Assembly (NCBI RefSeq): GCF_004117075.1
Contig: NZ_CP026721.1
Coordinates: forward strand, 1,984,001-2,048,000
Origin: Fervidobacterium changbaicum
GTDB lineage: Bacteria; Thermotogota; Thermotogae; Thermotogales; Fervidobacteriaceae
Direction of reading: 5' to 3'
DNA length: 64,000 nt
The notes beneath the pieces are model-generated. The model was not told the origin of the DNA, did not search any database, and saw nothing but the letters and a program-made list of their open reading frames with translations. Below, piece after piece: positions 34,831 to 42,762 of this stretch (position 1 is its first letter; every line of letters begins with the position of its first letter). The position numbers and the translations under genes are program-made.

Positions 34831-35352
34831 TTACAAATTCTTTGGCTTGAGCATCATCCACATGTCTCTTCCTTCAACCTTTGCCTCTTTTTCAACGGTG
34901 CCAATGTCGGCAACATCTTTGGCAATACGTTCGAGGATTTCCTTACCTTTGTCCATAAATGCCATTTCTCGTCCGCGGAACATCACAGTGACCTTAACCT
35001 TGTTACCATCTTCGATAAATCTTCGGATATGCTTCAGTTTCGTTTGGTAATCGTGTTCATTTATTGCAGGTCTGAACTTCATTTCTTTAATTTCGATAAT
35101 CTTCTGGTTCTTTTTGGCCTTCTGTTCCCTTTTTGAAAGTTCATACTTATACTTGCCGTAATCGAGAATTCTTGCGACTGGTGGTTGCGCATTTGGAGCG
35201 ACAAGAATTAGGTCTAAACCTCTTGATTTGGCAAGGTCGATAGCTGCGCTCTTGGACATGACACCAACTACTTTTCCTTCCTCATCAATTACGCGCAGTT
35301 CTGAGAACGGGATTTCTTCGTTCTTGATGATCTTTTCTTTTTCGTTCTTAAT
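34831..35352 (-). CDS. infC: Translation initiation factor IF-3, AUU start
   Basis: A 173-residue IF-3, which keeps the subunits apart and proofreads start codons. The first ATG in frame (35259) would cut off the N-terminal domain. Reading back, the frame is open to an ATT at 35352-35350, 8 bp after AGGAGG, and gives the expected IPFSELRVIDEEGKVVGVMS. AUU is the classical infC start, which lets IF-3 limit its own synthesis. The linker KKNQKIIEIKEMKFRPAI and the C-terminal domain with VTVMFRGREMAF are conserved. Confidence 0.95.
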   Translation of the reverse strand: MKNEKEKIIKNEEIPFSELRVIDEEGKVVGVMSKSAAIDLAKSRGLDLILVAPNAQPPVARILDYGKYKYELSKREQKAKKNQKIIEIKEMKFRPAINEHDYQTKLKHIRRFIEDGNKVKVTVMFRGREMAFMDKGKEILERIAKDVADIGTVEKEAKVEGRDMWMMLKPKNL

Positions 35353-35369
35353 AGTTTTCCCCTCCTATC

Positions 35370-35401
35370 AAAAAAATTAATGCGGGCTTGCGCCCGCCAT
35401 T
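35370..35401 (-). terminator. Intrinsic terminator/attenuator in the infC leader
   Basis: On the minus strand CGGGC-GCAA-GCCCG, extended by AATG/CATT, is followed by seven T at 35376-35370, directly before the infC ribosome-binding site. A terminator in this place implies regulated read-through. Confidence 0.8.
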
Positions 35402-35405
35402 GAAT

Positions 35406-35496
35406 ACCTTCCCAACGATTGATTCACAAAGTTTTGCTATAAACATCACTCACTACTTTTACTTACCCAATAAGCTTTATGCCATTGGGTGGGAAG
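35406..35496 (-). promoter_or_regulatory. Structured infC-rpmI-rplT leader (L20-leader candidate)
   Basis: On the minus strand a hairpin pairs ACCCAAT with ATTGGGT (arms 35484-35490 and 35465-35471). The segment CTTCCCA just before it (35496-35490) is complementary to TGGGAAG (35414-35408) near the terminator. This alternative pairing could control whether the terminator forms. The place and logic match known L20 leaders; ligand identity is inferred. Confidence 0.5.
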
Positions 35497-35550
35497 CCGG
35501 GCGCTTCCTCTTTTCACATTTACTTATAAGTGTTGGTTTCCTAAAAAACC

Positions 35551-35626
35551 TGGTGGGCCGCGTGGGACTCGAACCCACGGCCACCTGATTAAGAGTCAGG
35601 TGCTCTACCTGCTGAGCTAGCGGCCC
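35551..35626 (-). tRNA. tRNA-Lys (CTT)
   Basis: Acceptor GGGCCGC/GCGGCCC, anticodon loop CTCTTAA (anticodon CTT), T-loop GTTCGAGTC and encoded CCA. Confidence 0.95.
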
Positions 35627-35631
35627 AATCA

Positions 35632-35706
35632 TGGTGCCCCCAGGAGGAATCGAACCTCCATTTGCGGATTAGGAATCCGCCGTTCTATCCTTTGAACTAT
35701 GGGGGC
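35632..35706 (-). tRNA. tRNA-Arg (CCT)
   Basis: Acceptor GCCCCCA/TGGGGGC, anticodon stem GCGGA/TCCGC with loop TTCCTAA (anticodon CCT), T-loop GTTCGATTC and encoded CCA. Confidence 0.94.
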
Positions 35707-35714
35707 TTCCCTTC

Positions 35715-35789
35715 TGGCAGCCCCACGGGGAATCGAACCCCGACCCTCGGACTGAGAATCCGATGGACTAGCCGTTATCCTATGGGGCC
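35715..35789 (-). tRNA. tRNA-Glu (CTC)
   Basis: Acceptor GGCCCCA/TGGGGCT (first pair G-U), anticodon loop TTCTCAG (anticodon CTC), T-loop GTTCGATTC, discriminator G as is usual for Glu, and encoded CCA. The three tRNAs probably share one transcript. Confidence 0.93.
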
Positions 35790-35834
35790 ATCTTTTCAAA
35801 GAGTCAGCTTTCTCATTTTTGCTGACCGTGTTAT

Positions 35835-35862
35835 ATATTAACATATAAGAACGAATTGTCAA
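35835..35862 (-). promoter_or_regulatory. Promoter of the tRNA-Glu-Arg-Lys operon
   Basis: On the minus strand TTGACA (35862-35857), a 16-bp spacer and TAATAT (35840-35835). The leader holds a small hairpin (GTCAGC/GCTGAC) before tRNA-Glu. The same transcript may continue into infC. Confidence 0.6.
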
Positions 35863-35981
35863 GAGACGAAGTTTGAAATTCTCTCGTTGAATTATTCCAA
35901 CTGTAATTGTTGTCTTGGCGATAGTTGATTTAGTTTTCTTAATGAAGAAAACCAACTTATTAAAAATGCTACAATGAGTAG

Positions 35982-35987
35982 TATAAT
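35982..35987 (+). promoter_or_regulatory. -10 element upstream of the sugar-phosphate transferase gene
   Basis: TATAAT with a weak -35 about 17 bp upstream; 76 bp before the start codon. Confidence 0.4.
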
Positions 35988-36063
35988 ATTTAATCGTGAT
36001 GAGATGGCAACTCGGCAGCGAATATTACTAAAGCGTTCGAACAGAAAGTAGGTGGGGAACGTA

Positions 36064-37014
36064 ATGCGTTCAACTTTCTTGAATGACTTTTTAGTTATAA
36101 TACCCTCTTTTGTTATCAGTGCGATAACAGTACCTATTTTTGGTCGGTTGGCTTACAAATACGGCATTGTTGACAAGCCAGATGGTGAACTTAAACCGCA
36201 CGAGCGAATAACACCGTACCTCGGGGGGTTGAGTATTTACCTTGGTGTGCTCTTTCCCACTCCTTTTGAGCCTCTAACAAAAATTGCCTTAACCGTGCTG
36301 GTTCTTTTAGGACTCTATGATGATGTCAAAAACCTAAGTCCGAAGGTTCGACTTTTGACGGAATTTCTCATTTCTTGTGTGCTTGTGTATAAGTACGTTG
36401 GGCTATCTGCCTTTTTCCCGATTTACGTTTTTGTGATAGTTGGTTTGATAAACGCCGTGAATATGATGGACGGTTTGGATGGTGTTTGCGCAAGTGTTTC
36501 TGCTATTTCAGCACTTGGTTTAGTGATGGTTGCAACATCAAGATATGACAAAATCTTATTGATTGCGCTTATTGGTGCTCTGCTGGGTTATCTGCTGTAC
36601 AACTTCCCACCTGCGCGGATATTCATGGGCGATGCGGGAAGTTATATGATTGGTGGCGTGCTTTCGATAGGATTACTCTCAGCACTCCGGAATGCTTCCT
36701 CTAATTTCCAATATGTAGTATCAGCTTTCATTTTCCTTTCTCTTTTCTTTTTTGATTTAGGTGCAGGTGTTTTGAGAAGAATTCTGAATGGTCGTAATCC
36801 TTTCAGTGGCGACAGAGGGCATTTTTATGATAAAATACAGCTAAAGACACAAAACAAAAGACGTACACTTCTGATTGTGACTTTTACCCAGTTTGCGTTT
36901 TTCCTTGTTGGTGTAATATCGAAGCAGGACAAACTGCTTTCAGTAGTAGGGACTGTATTTGTCGTTGTTATGTACTACCTTATCTCTCGCTGGCTGAAAA
37001 TACTCAAGTATTAA
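36064..37014 (+). CDS. Undecaprenyl-phosphate sugar-1-phosphate transferase (MraY/WecA/TagO family)
   Basis: A 316-residue polytopic enzyme that moves a HexNAc-1-phosphate from a UDP-sugar to polyprenyl phosphate. The family motifs appear in order: FGRLAYKYGIVDKPDGELKP, LYDDVKNLSPKVR (catalytic Asp pair), NAVNMMDGLDG and FMGDAGSYMIGG. The WecA/TagO group fits better than MraY because a surface-polysaccharide polymerase/ligase gene follows. ATG 36064 has AGGTGGGG upstream; the in-frame GTG at 36052 overlaps that site. Confidence 0.92.
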   Translation: MRSTFLNDFLVIIPSFVISAITVPIFGRLAYKYGIVDKPDGELKPHERITPYLGGLSIYLGVLFPTPFEPLTKIALTVLVLLGLYDDVKNLSPKVRLLTEFLISCVLVYKYVGLSAFFPIYVFVIVGLINAVNMMDGLDGVCASVSAISALGLVMVATSRYDKILLIALIGALLGYLLYNFPPARIFMGDAGSYMIGGVLSIGLLSALRNASSNFQYVVSAFIFLSLFFFDLGAGVLRRILNGRNPFSGDRGHFYDKIQLKTQNKRRTLLIVTFTQFAFFLVGVISKQDKLLSVVGTVFVVVMYYLISRWLKILKY

Positions 37015-37040
37015 AAAACACTGTGATATAAGGGAGGAGG

Positions 37041-40000
37041 ATGAAAGTGCTTTCGTTATTTGAAGAGCTCGTTCTGTATGTAACTATACCACTTGTTGCG
37101 CTCTTTGCCCACAAAGAGTATACCTACGAGTTCAGTACTCCAAAGTACGCGATCCTAACTATCTCGACACTGCTGATAGGGGTGTATCTACTCTTTAAAC
37201 TCTTACAAACAAAGAAGTTTAAGTTCTACGCGACCAAGGTTCATTTTGTTTGGCTAGCGTTTTCGATAGTGGCTTTGCTCTCGACAATAAACACATGGAG
37301 AGACAATCCTTACTTTTTTAGACAGGCTTTCGATATTGGATTATATTTGTTCTTGAACGTGCTTTGGGCATTTTATTTTTCAACGATTCTGGACGACAAG
37401 AAAAAGATTGCCAGGTTTCTCTTTGTTTTCGTGTTGACAGGATTGTTCGTCGCAATTAATGCGATTCTTAACTTTTACTTAGGTTACGATATAATGCTTG
37501 GACAAGTTGGGAGCCCATTTGAAAGAGCGAGTATAAAGGCGAATATAGGAAATGTGATATTTGTCTCGAACTACTTGAACATGCTTCTGCCTATTGCTCT
37601 TTATTTCGTCGTTAGTCTTGACCTTGGTGTTATAAACGTGCAAAGATTCTCCGCTATTTTCTTTTTGAAGTTCCTGTCATTGATTTCTGCGATCCTTTAT
37701 TTAGACGTGATTATATTTTCCCAAACAAGATCAGAATATCTGGCACTCGTTGTCGAAGTGATTCTACTGGTTGTTGCATACTTCTTTTTCATTAGAAAAC
37801 GTGAAGATAAAGCCGAAATGGAACTTCAAAAAAGTGCACCTAAGGTGCTCGCCAGATTGAAATCTTTGCGCCGGATCTCTGTTTTGGTATTCATTTTAAT
37901 GGCACTCTTACTTGTTGTTCTTTACAACATTCCGTCGCCGTTTAACAACTACGGAACTTTCACTATGACCGAAAGATTCAACGCTATGGCTTCGGTATCG
38001 AGTAGAGATGAAAGGTTCTTATCTTGGTTCTCTACGTTGTACATGTGGAAAAAACACAAACTCTTAGGTCAAGGGATAGGAACGTACCAACTCTATGGGC
38101 TTTACGGGATCGCAGACCTCACCGATGCCAAACCTATCTACAGTTATGGTTGGAACAATTTCAAAAGGGCGCACAACGATTATTTCCAGATACTCGGAGA
38201 AACAGGAGTAATTGGACTTTCGTTGATTGTTCTGATGCTTGTGCTACTCACCCTTTATATTGCAAGAAACATCCGCAAAATTCAAGATCGTGACGATATC
38301 ATCTTGTTTTCTATGCTCGTTTTGAGTGGTATAGTTTTCGCATTCCAAAGTGTCTTCAGTTTCCCAGGTCACCTCTTGCCAAATGCATTGCTGGCAACAT
38401 TCGTTATAAGTGCAGGGCTGGGCAAGTACTTCAATAAAGTTGATGGCAGAGAATACGAAGTAAAGGGAACAAGAGCTCTGACAGTTGGTTTTGTACTCAT
38501 ATTTGCTGTCGCTGGTTCAACGTACCTAAGATGGAATCATTTCGTTTCAGAGGTGTACTTTAGGAATGGGAACATCGCATTCCAAACTCTTGTAACATTG
38601 AGAGATCAGATGACGCAAATAGACAATTATCTGAAACAGTTAGACCAAATCGAGTCTGACTTGAATAATTTCTCAGGCCAATTCCAAATCTACTCGCCCG
38701 AGAATTGGCACAAGTATAAGCAATCTCAGTCTGGCACGTTGAGTGGACTCTACAACAGGGCGCAAGCGGAAAGTGAAAGACTGCAGAACATCCAAAACAT
38801 AAAAAACCAGATAGAACAGAATCGAAGAACACTGATTGCTCAAAAAGAAGCGATACCTCAAGAAGTCAAAAAATACTACGAAGAAGCAAAATCGTATTTC
38901 TTGAAAAGTATACAGCTAAACCATACCTACGGAAAGTCGTATTTCTATCTTGCTGCACTTGCCTCTGATCCGATAAGAATTGAAATGCTCAAAGAGGCGC
39001 TTAGGAAAGATCCGGAAGCGGTCTTAAGTCAAAATTACGATGAATATCAAAAGATACTACCAGAAAGGTTCAAGTACGCCTATTACAAAGATCTCGCAAA
39101 GTATATCAAGGAGAATCCTTCGTTCTTAGATAAAATAGACATGCCGACGGTTCAAGCACTTGTTGATTCATCTTGTCTGTACGAGTTCTCACTTCTCACG
39201 TTCACAGAAAGAAATACTTTCAAAACATTGGCAATCAGATACAACTCACTTTATCTTTTTACCAAAATGGTTACCGACACAATAGAGGACGAGGAACTCA
39301 AAAAGAAGACAGTGGCTCTTGAATCTGTTTTGTTCAATAAATTCGACACGTGGGTCAGAAGAACCCTCTACATAATGCCCGGTGGATGGAACAGGTTCCC
39401 GGACTGGAAAAACATCGATATTGAACTTGCAACAACCGGTGGGCAGGATATTTACCGATACTTCGCAAGTTTAACGGTCCAAGCATTGGATCCAGTTAAC
39501 GTTGATTCACGAAACCTACTTGTAGATATGGCAAAACTCGAAGCAAAAACGTGCAAGTACATGGAGGAAAAAGGTGTTTGGGGTGTGCCCGATGGTGTAC
39601 TTGATTATCTACATGCACTCGCCAGGGAGTACCAGATCATTTCGGAATACCAAGAGAGCATTGTTACGTATTCACAGTTACTTGAATGGTACAAAGAAAA
39701 CTACGACTACATCTCAAAGAAAGTTGACAACAAAGAATTTTGGGACAAGAGCTACGAAAAATTTGTTGAAGATTTGAAAAACCAGCTAGATTCGTTGCTG
39801 GCAAAGGATGATAAGGGATATCTCTCAAACAGCCTTACACCTATGTTTGAAGATAGGTTACGAAGATTGTACCAAACCATTATGAGTACTGACTTCAAGC
39901 AAATTGAGAAGGAATACGTAGATGAAATTGTGAAATACGCACCTTCACTTTGGCCGAGAGTGGGCAAGTCAAGTGTTTGGAAAACCAATGCTTATAATTC

Positions 40001-40319
40001 TATGAAAGATTTTGAAAACCAGCTGGGCGCTCTGAATTTCTCAGAAGAGGCGAGGAAAGAACTTAATTCGATTCTAACAGGTGTCATCAACACAGATTTG
40101 ATGAAGCTTTACGAAAGGTACGCACGCTTCAAGGCACATTACGAACTCATAAAAGACGAATTTCTCAACACAGCACAAGTTCTGATAAGTTTGTATCAGG
40201 AAAAACCAGAAGAAGAAATAATGAAGGACTGGAAAGAACCGATGTTCAGCATGCCTGAGTTTAAGAGTAAGGAAGAAGTCTTAAAGTTCCTGAACGAACT
40301 CATAGAAAAATACAAATAA
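37041..40319 (+). CDS. O-antigen ligase/polymerase-like membrane protein with large C-terminal domain
   Basis: A 1092-residue protein. The N-terminal about 490 residues hold 11-13 membrane helices and a Wzy_C signature, KRAHNDYFQILGETGVIG, as in O-antigen ligases and polymerases. The remaining 600 residues are soluble and mostly helical, including a coiled-coil region rich in Gln (about residues 515-610) and a TPR-like motif (EEAKSYFLKSIQLNHTYGKSYFYLAALA). The tail is far longer than in typical WaaL/Wzy proteins and I do not recognise it. It follows the sugar-phosphate transferase by 26 bp. Starts are ambiguous between ATG 37041 and GTG 37047. Confidence 0.88.
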   Translation: MKVLSLFEELVLYVTIPLVALFAHKEYTYEFSTPKYAILTISTLLIGVYLLFKLLQTKKFKFYATKVHFVWLAFSIVALLSTINTWRDNPYFFRQAFDIGLYLFLNVLWAFYFSTILDDKKKIARFLFVFVLTGLFVAINAILNFYLGYDIMLGQVGSPFERASIKANIGNVIFVSNYLNMLLPIALYFVVSLDLGVINVQRFSAIFFLKFLSLISAILYLDVIIFSQTRSEYLALVVEVILLVVAYFFFIRKREDKAEMELQKSAPKVLARLKSLRRISVLVFILMALLLVVLYNIPSPFNNYGTFTMTERFNAMASVSSRDERFLSWFSTLYMWKKHKLLGQGIGTYQLYGLYGIADLTDAKPIYSYGWNNFKRAHNDYFQILGETGVIGLSLIVLMLVLLTLYIARNIRKIQDRDDIILFSMLVLSGIVFAFQSVFSFPGHLLPNALLATFVISAGLGKYFNKVDGREYEVKGTRALTVGFVLIFAVAGSTYLRWNHFVSEVYFRNGNIAFQTLVTLRDQMTQIDNYLKQLDQIESDLNNFSGQFQIYSPENWHKYKQSQSGTLSGLYNRAQAESERLQNIQNIKNQIEQNRRTLIAQKEAIPQEVKKYYEEAKSYFLKSIQLNHTYGKSYFYLAALASDPIRIEMLKEALRKDPEAVLSQNYDEYQKILPERFKYAYYKDLAKYIKENPSFLDKIDMPTVQALVDSSCLYEFSLLTFTERNTFKTLAIRYNSLYLFTKMVTDTIEDEELKKKTVALESVLFNKFDTWVRRTLYIMPGGWNRFPDWKNIDIELATTGGQDIYRYFASLTVQALDPVNVDSRNLLVDMAKLEAKTCKYMEEKGVWGVPDGVLDYLHALAREYQIISEYQESIVTYSQLLEWYKENYDYISKKVDNKEFWDKSYEKFVEDLKNQLDSLLAKDDKGYLSNSLTPMFEDRLRRLYQTIMSTDFKQIEKEYVDEIVKYAPSLWPRVGKSSVWKTNAYNSMKDFENQLGALNFSEEARKELNSILTGVINTDLMKLYERYARFKAHYELIKDEFLNTAQVLISLYQEKPEEEIMKDWKEPMFSMPEFKSKEEVLKFLNELIEKYK

Positions 40320-40337
40320 AAAAGAATCGACATTTTA

Positions 40338-40368
40338 AGAACGCAGGGGGTATCCCTGCGTTCTTTTA
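40338..40368. terminator. Bidirectional terminator
   Basis: GAACGCAGGG (40339-40348) pairs with CCCTGCGTTC (40354-40363) followed by TTTTATC. It lies between two convergent genes. Confidence 0.88.
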
Positions 40369-41109
40369 TCTTTTCACTTTTCTATGACTAAAGACCCACT
40401 CGATCATTTCTTTGTCCCTGTAAGCCGGTATCCAAGATGCGTGCGGAAAGCTTCCAAGACTTGCCATGAAACCCTTGGGATATTCCGTGTACCTTACAGG
40501 TGCTCCTAATTTCTCAAGTGCTTCGACTAAATCGCGCGAGTACTTTACTGGAACAACATCATCGTCCTCGGCATGAAAGAACCAAATTGGGATATGAGAA
40601 ATTTTGTGAACTTTCTTTACATTTCCACCACCGCAGACGACAACTGCTGCTGCAAATTTTTCAGGACAAAGCGTCAGTAAACCCACCGTGCCAAATCCTC
40701 CCATCGACAGACCGGTTATGTATATCCTTTCTGTGTCTACTGGATAGTCGTGAATGACCTTATCAACAATCAAGACAACAGTTAAAAGCAACGAATTTGG
40801 CTCAAGTTCGTCACTTGTTCTGAACGAAGTGCCCCAGTATGCATTTTCTGGACATTGTGGAGCTAAAACAAAACACGGATGTTTTTGTTGAACATCTTCA
40901 CTTGCCCATACCGTTGCGCCCTCGTTTGCGAGGATTTGCTTCGCGTTATCCCTTCCACGTTCACCTGCGCCGTGGAGAAACACAACCAACGGGTAATTCT
41001 CCTGGGTTTTCATATTCTCGGGAACAAACAACCTGTAAGGCATTTCGATAAACTCGTCCTTGTATACGAAGGGTTTAAACACGTCAAGATAGTTGATTTT
41101 TTCTGACAT
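40366..41109 (-). CDS. Alpha/beta hydrolase (phospholipase/carboxylesterase or predicted peptidase)
   Basis: A 247-residue serine hydrolase. The oxyanion region reads VFLHGAGERGRDN, the nucleophile elbow is GLSMGG, and the acid and His are probably in AEDDDVVPV and FPHASW. It resembles the COG4099 group often annotated as prolyl-oligopeptidase-like esterases. ATG 41109 follows GGAGGCGAG; the longer frame to 41160 lacks such a site. No signal peptide, so probably cytoplasmic. Substrate unknown. Confidence 0.87.
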   Translation of the reverse strand: MSEKINYLDVFKPFVYKDEFIEMPYRLFVPENMKTQENYPLVVFLHGAGERGRDNAKQILANEGATVWASEDVQQKHPCFVLAPQCPENAYWGTSFRTSDELEPNSLLLTVVLIVDKVIHDYPVDTERIYITGLSMGGFGTVGLLTLCPEKFAAAVVVCGGGNVKKVHKISHIPIWFFHAEDDDVVPVKYSRDLVEALEKLGAPVRYTEYPKGFMASLGSFPHASWIPAYRDKEMIEWVFSHRKVKR

Positions 41110-41151
41110 TGTGCACTCGCCTCCTAACCTCAGTTTTGTGGTCTCAGAAAT

Positions 41152-41157
41152 ATTATA
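41152..41157 (-). promoter_or_regulatory. -10 element of the hydrolase gene
   Basis: TATAAT on the minus strand, about 43 bp before the start. The -35 is weak. Confidence 0.45.
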
Positions 41158-41174
41158 CATGAGATTTTGAACAT

Positions 41175-41203
41175 TTGGAAAAATTGCGAGCGAGGGATAT
41201 AAT
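41175..41203 (+). promoter_or_regulatory. Promoter of the PIG-L/FluC operon
   Basis: TTGGAA (41175-41180), a 17-bp spacer and TATAAT (41198-41203). It divides the region with the divergent hydrolase promoter. Confidence 0.65.
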
Positions 41204-41273
41204 ATGTTCAGAATAGCTCGTGTACTTTCATGCTTTGGGGATAGTTCAAATATCTCGAACGGTGGTGGTATGT

Positions 41274-41924
41274 ATGTTGACGTCGTTTAGCAGTTACCTT
41301 TTCGTTGGTGCACACCCGGACGATATCGAGATCTGGGCTGGTGGCTTGATTTTCAAAATCCATGAGCGAAACAAAACAGCAAAGGTTTACTGCGTTGTAC
41401 TTACGGACGGTTCGGCAGGTCAAGGAAGTGTTCAAGAACGCTACGAAGAGTCGATGGAAGCAGCCAAAATGCTAAGGGTTGATTCGTACGAGTTTTTGAA
41501 CTTCAAAGATGCCAGTTTAGACTTTAACGTTGAACTTTCGAAGGTCATAGCTAACCTGATAAGGAAGTACAAACCGGATGTGTTGGTAACCCATCCTGCG
41601 AGTGATAAACATCCAGACCACGCAGCGGTGGGGTTGGCAACGAGCAAGGCTTTGTTCCTTGCAATGGTGTCTCCGGAATTCTTAGACTACGAGCCCCATC
41701 TGTGCAGGAATGTACTGAGGTTCGTATCGGATCCGTTCAGCAGTCCCAGTTCAAGAGTGTACGTTGATATTTCTGAAGTATACGAAATGAAAAAGGAGCT
41801 TATTGCCAAGTTCAAAACACAACTGGATGTTTTGGAACCTTATTTGCAACTCAACGAACTTTATGGTCGCATGATCGGTGTAAGGGCAGCTGAGCTTTTC
41901 GAACCTGAGGTACTGATATTTTGA
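41274..41924 (+). CDS. PIG-L family deacetylase
   Basis: A 216-residue zinc-dependent LmbE/PIG-L enzyme that removes N-acetyl groups from sugars or related compounds. The metal motif AHPDDIEIWAGG is followed by THPASDKHPDHAAVG with the other metal His. ATG 41274 has GGTGGTGGT upstream. First gene of a five-gene plus-strand run that continues through 46121. The substrate may be a glycoconjugate or a thiol cofactor precursor; the sequence does not decide. Confidence 0.9.
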   Translation: MLTSFSSYLFVGAHPDDIEIWAGGLIFKIHERNKTAKVYCVVLTDGSAGQGSVQERYEESMEAAKMLRVDSYEFLNFKDASLDFNVELSKVIANLIRKYKPDVLVTHPASDKHPDHAAVGLATSKALFLAMVSPEFLDYEPHLCRNVLRFVSDPFSSPSSRVYVDISEVYEMKKELIAKFKTQLDVLEPYLQLNELYGRMIGVRAAELFEPEVLIF

Positions 41925-41943
41925 ATGAAAGGAGTGTTTCATT

Positions 41944-42345
41944 TTGAGGTCAGGGTTTTGGATTAAACTCGCAGCGGTCGGGACAGGTGGCTTTTTAGGT
42001 TCGATTATCAGATACCTGATTTCGTTGTGGTTAAACGAAAGATATCCAAATTCTTTTGTACCGTACGGTACTTTGGTAGTTAACATAATAGGGAGCTTTC
42101 TTCTCGGAGCCATCATGCAGGTTGCGTTTTATATTCCTATGAACCTATCTTTTAGGTTATTCCTTACAACAGGCATCATGGGCGGGTTAACCACGTTTTC
42201 AACACTAACGTACGAGACTATGTCTCTTGTTTACAGTGGAAGCTATTTTGCAGCCACACTGAATATATTGTTCAATTTGGTCCTTGGCCTTTCAAGTGCG
42301 TTCGGCGGAAAGGAATTGGTCGACCTCATTTTTGCAGTATTGTAA
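41944..42345 (+). CDS. crcB: Fluoride ion channel FluC/CrcB
   Basis: A 133-residue four-helix channel that exports fluoride as a dual-topology dimer. Signatures are TGGFLGSIIRYLISLW, PYGTLVVNIIGSFLLG and GGLTTFSTLTYE. It starts with TTG at 41944 with AAAGGAG 9 bp upstream. The DUF190 gene follows by 35 bp, a common pair. No fluoride riboswitch is seen upstream. Confidence 0.95.
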   Translation: MRSGFWIKLAAVGTGGFLGSIIRYLISLWLNERYPNSFVPYGTLVVNIIGSFLLGAIMQVAFYIPMNLSFRLFLTTGIMGGLTTFSTLTYETMSLVYSGSYFAATLNILFNLVLGLSSAFGGKELVDLIFAVL

Positions 42346-42380
42346 TACGTACATTCATGTAGTCTTGGGGGTGATGGAGC

Positions 42381-42716
42381 GTGGAAAAGATAATTGGTAC
42401 ATTTGTACGTATTTACGTTAAGGAGAATCAGAAATGCGAAGCTTTCGGAAAAAAACCGCTCAACCAGGTGATTGCAGAAATGGCTGTAAAGATGGATATT
42501 ACCGATTTCGTTGAATATAAAGCGTTCGAGGGGTATATATTCGATAAAAAGATCCACACGCTGACAAGAGAAGTTATAGACCACGAGCTTCCGATAATAA
42601 TAGAGTTTTTCACAACAGATGAGAAAGCGCAAAGGTTTCTGGAAACCATGGCACCGTACTTAAAAAATGCGGCGGTACTTGTGTTTAGAGACACAGAGGG
42701 GTACTTTTTCACGTAA
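42381..42716 (+). CDS. DUF190 family protein
   Basis: A 111-residue PII-like (DUF190) protein. The start GTFVRIYVKENQK and later PIIIEFFTTDEKAQRFL match this family. It is often encoded next to crcB and may regulate the channel or respond to a ligand, but the function is not known. It starts with GTG 42381 after GGGGGTG. Confidence 0.88.
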   Translation: MEKIIGTFVRIYVKENQKCEAFGKKPLNQVIAEMAVKMDITDFVEYKAFEGYIFDKKIHTLTREVIDHELPIIIEFFTTDEKAQRFLETMAPYLKNAAVLVFRDTEGYFFT

Positions 42717-42762
42717 CAGATAACCTCAGGGTATCGACCCTGGTTGTCGAGAGGTGAAACGT

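Noticed and set aside
35629-35955. A 108-codon minus-strand frame
   Set aside because: It runs through tRNA-Arg and tRNA-Glu; its peptide is translated tRNA.
42346-42380. Possible fluoride riboswitch near crcB
   Set aside because: GGGGGTGATGG here recalls the crcB motif start, but the gap is too short, it is downstream of crcB, and no pseudoknot partner is seen.
42720-42762. Terminator between the DUF190 and protein A genes
   Set aside because: CAGGGT-ATCG-ACCCTG forms a short hairpin but no T-run follows; it may only affect translation.
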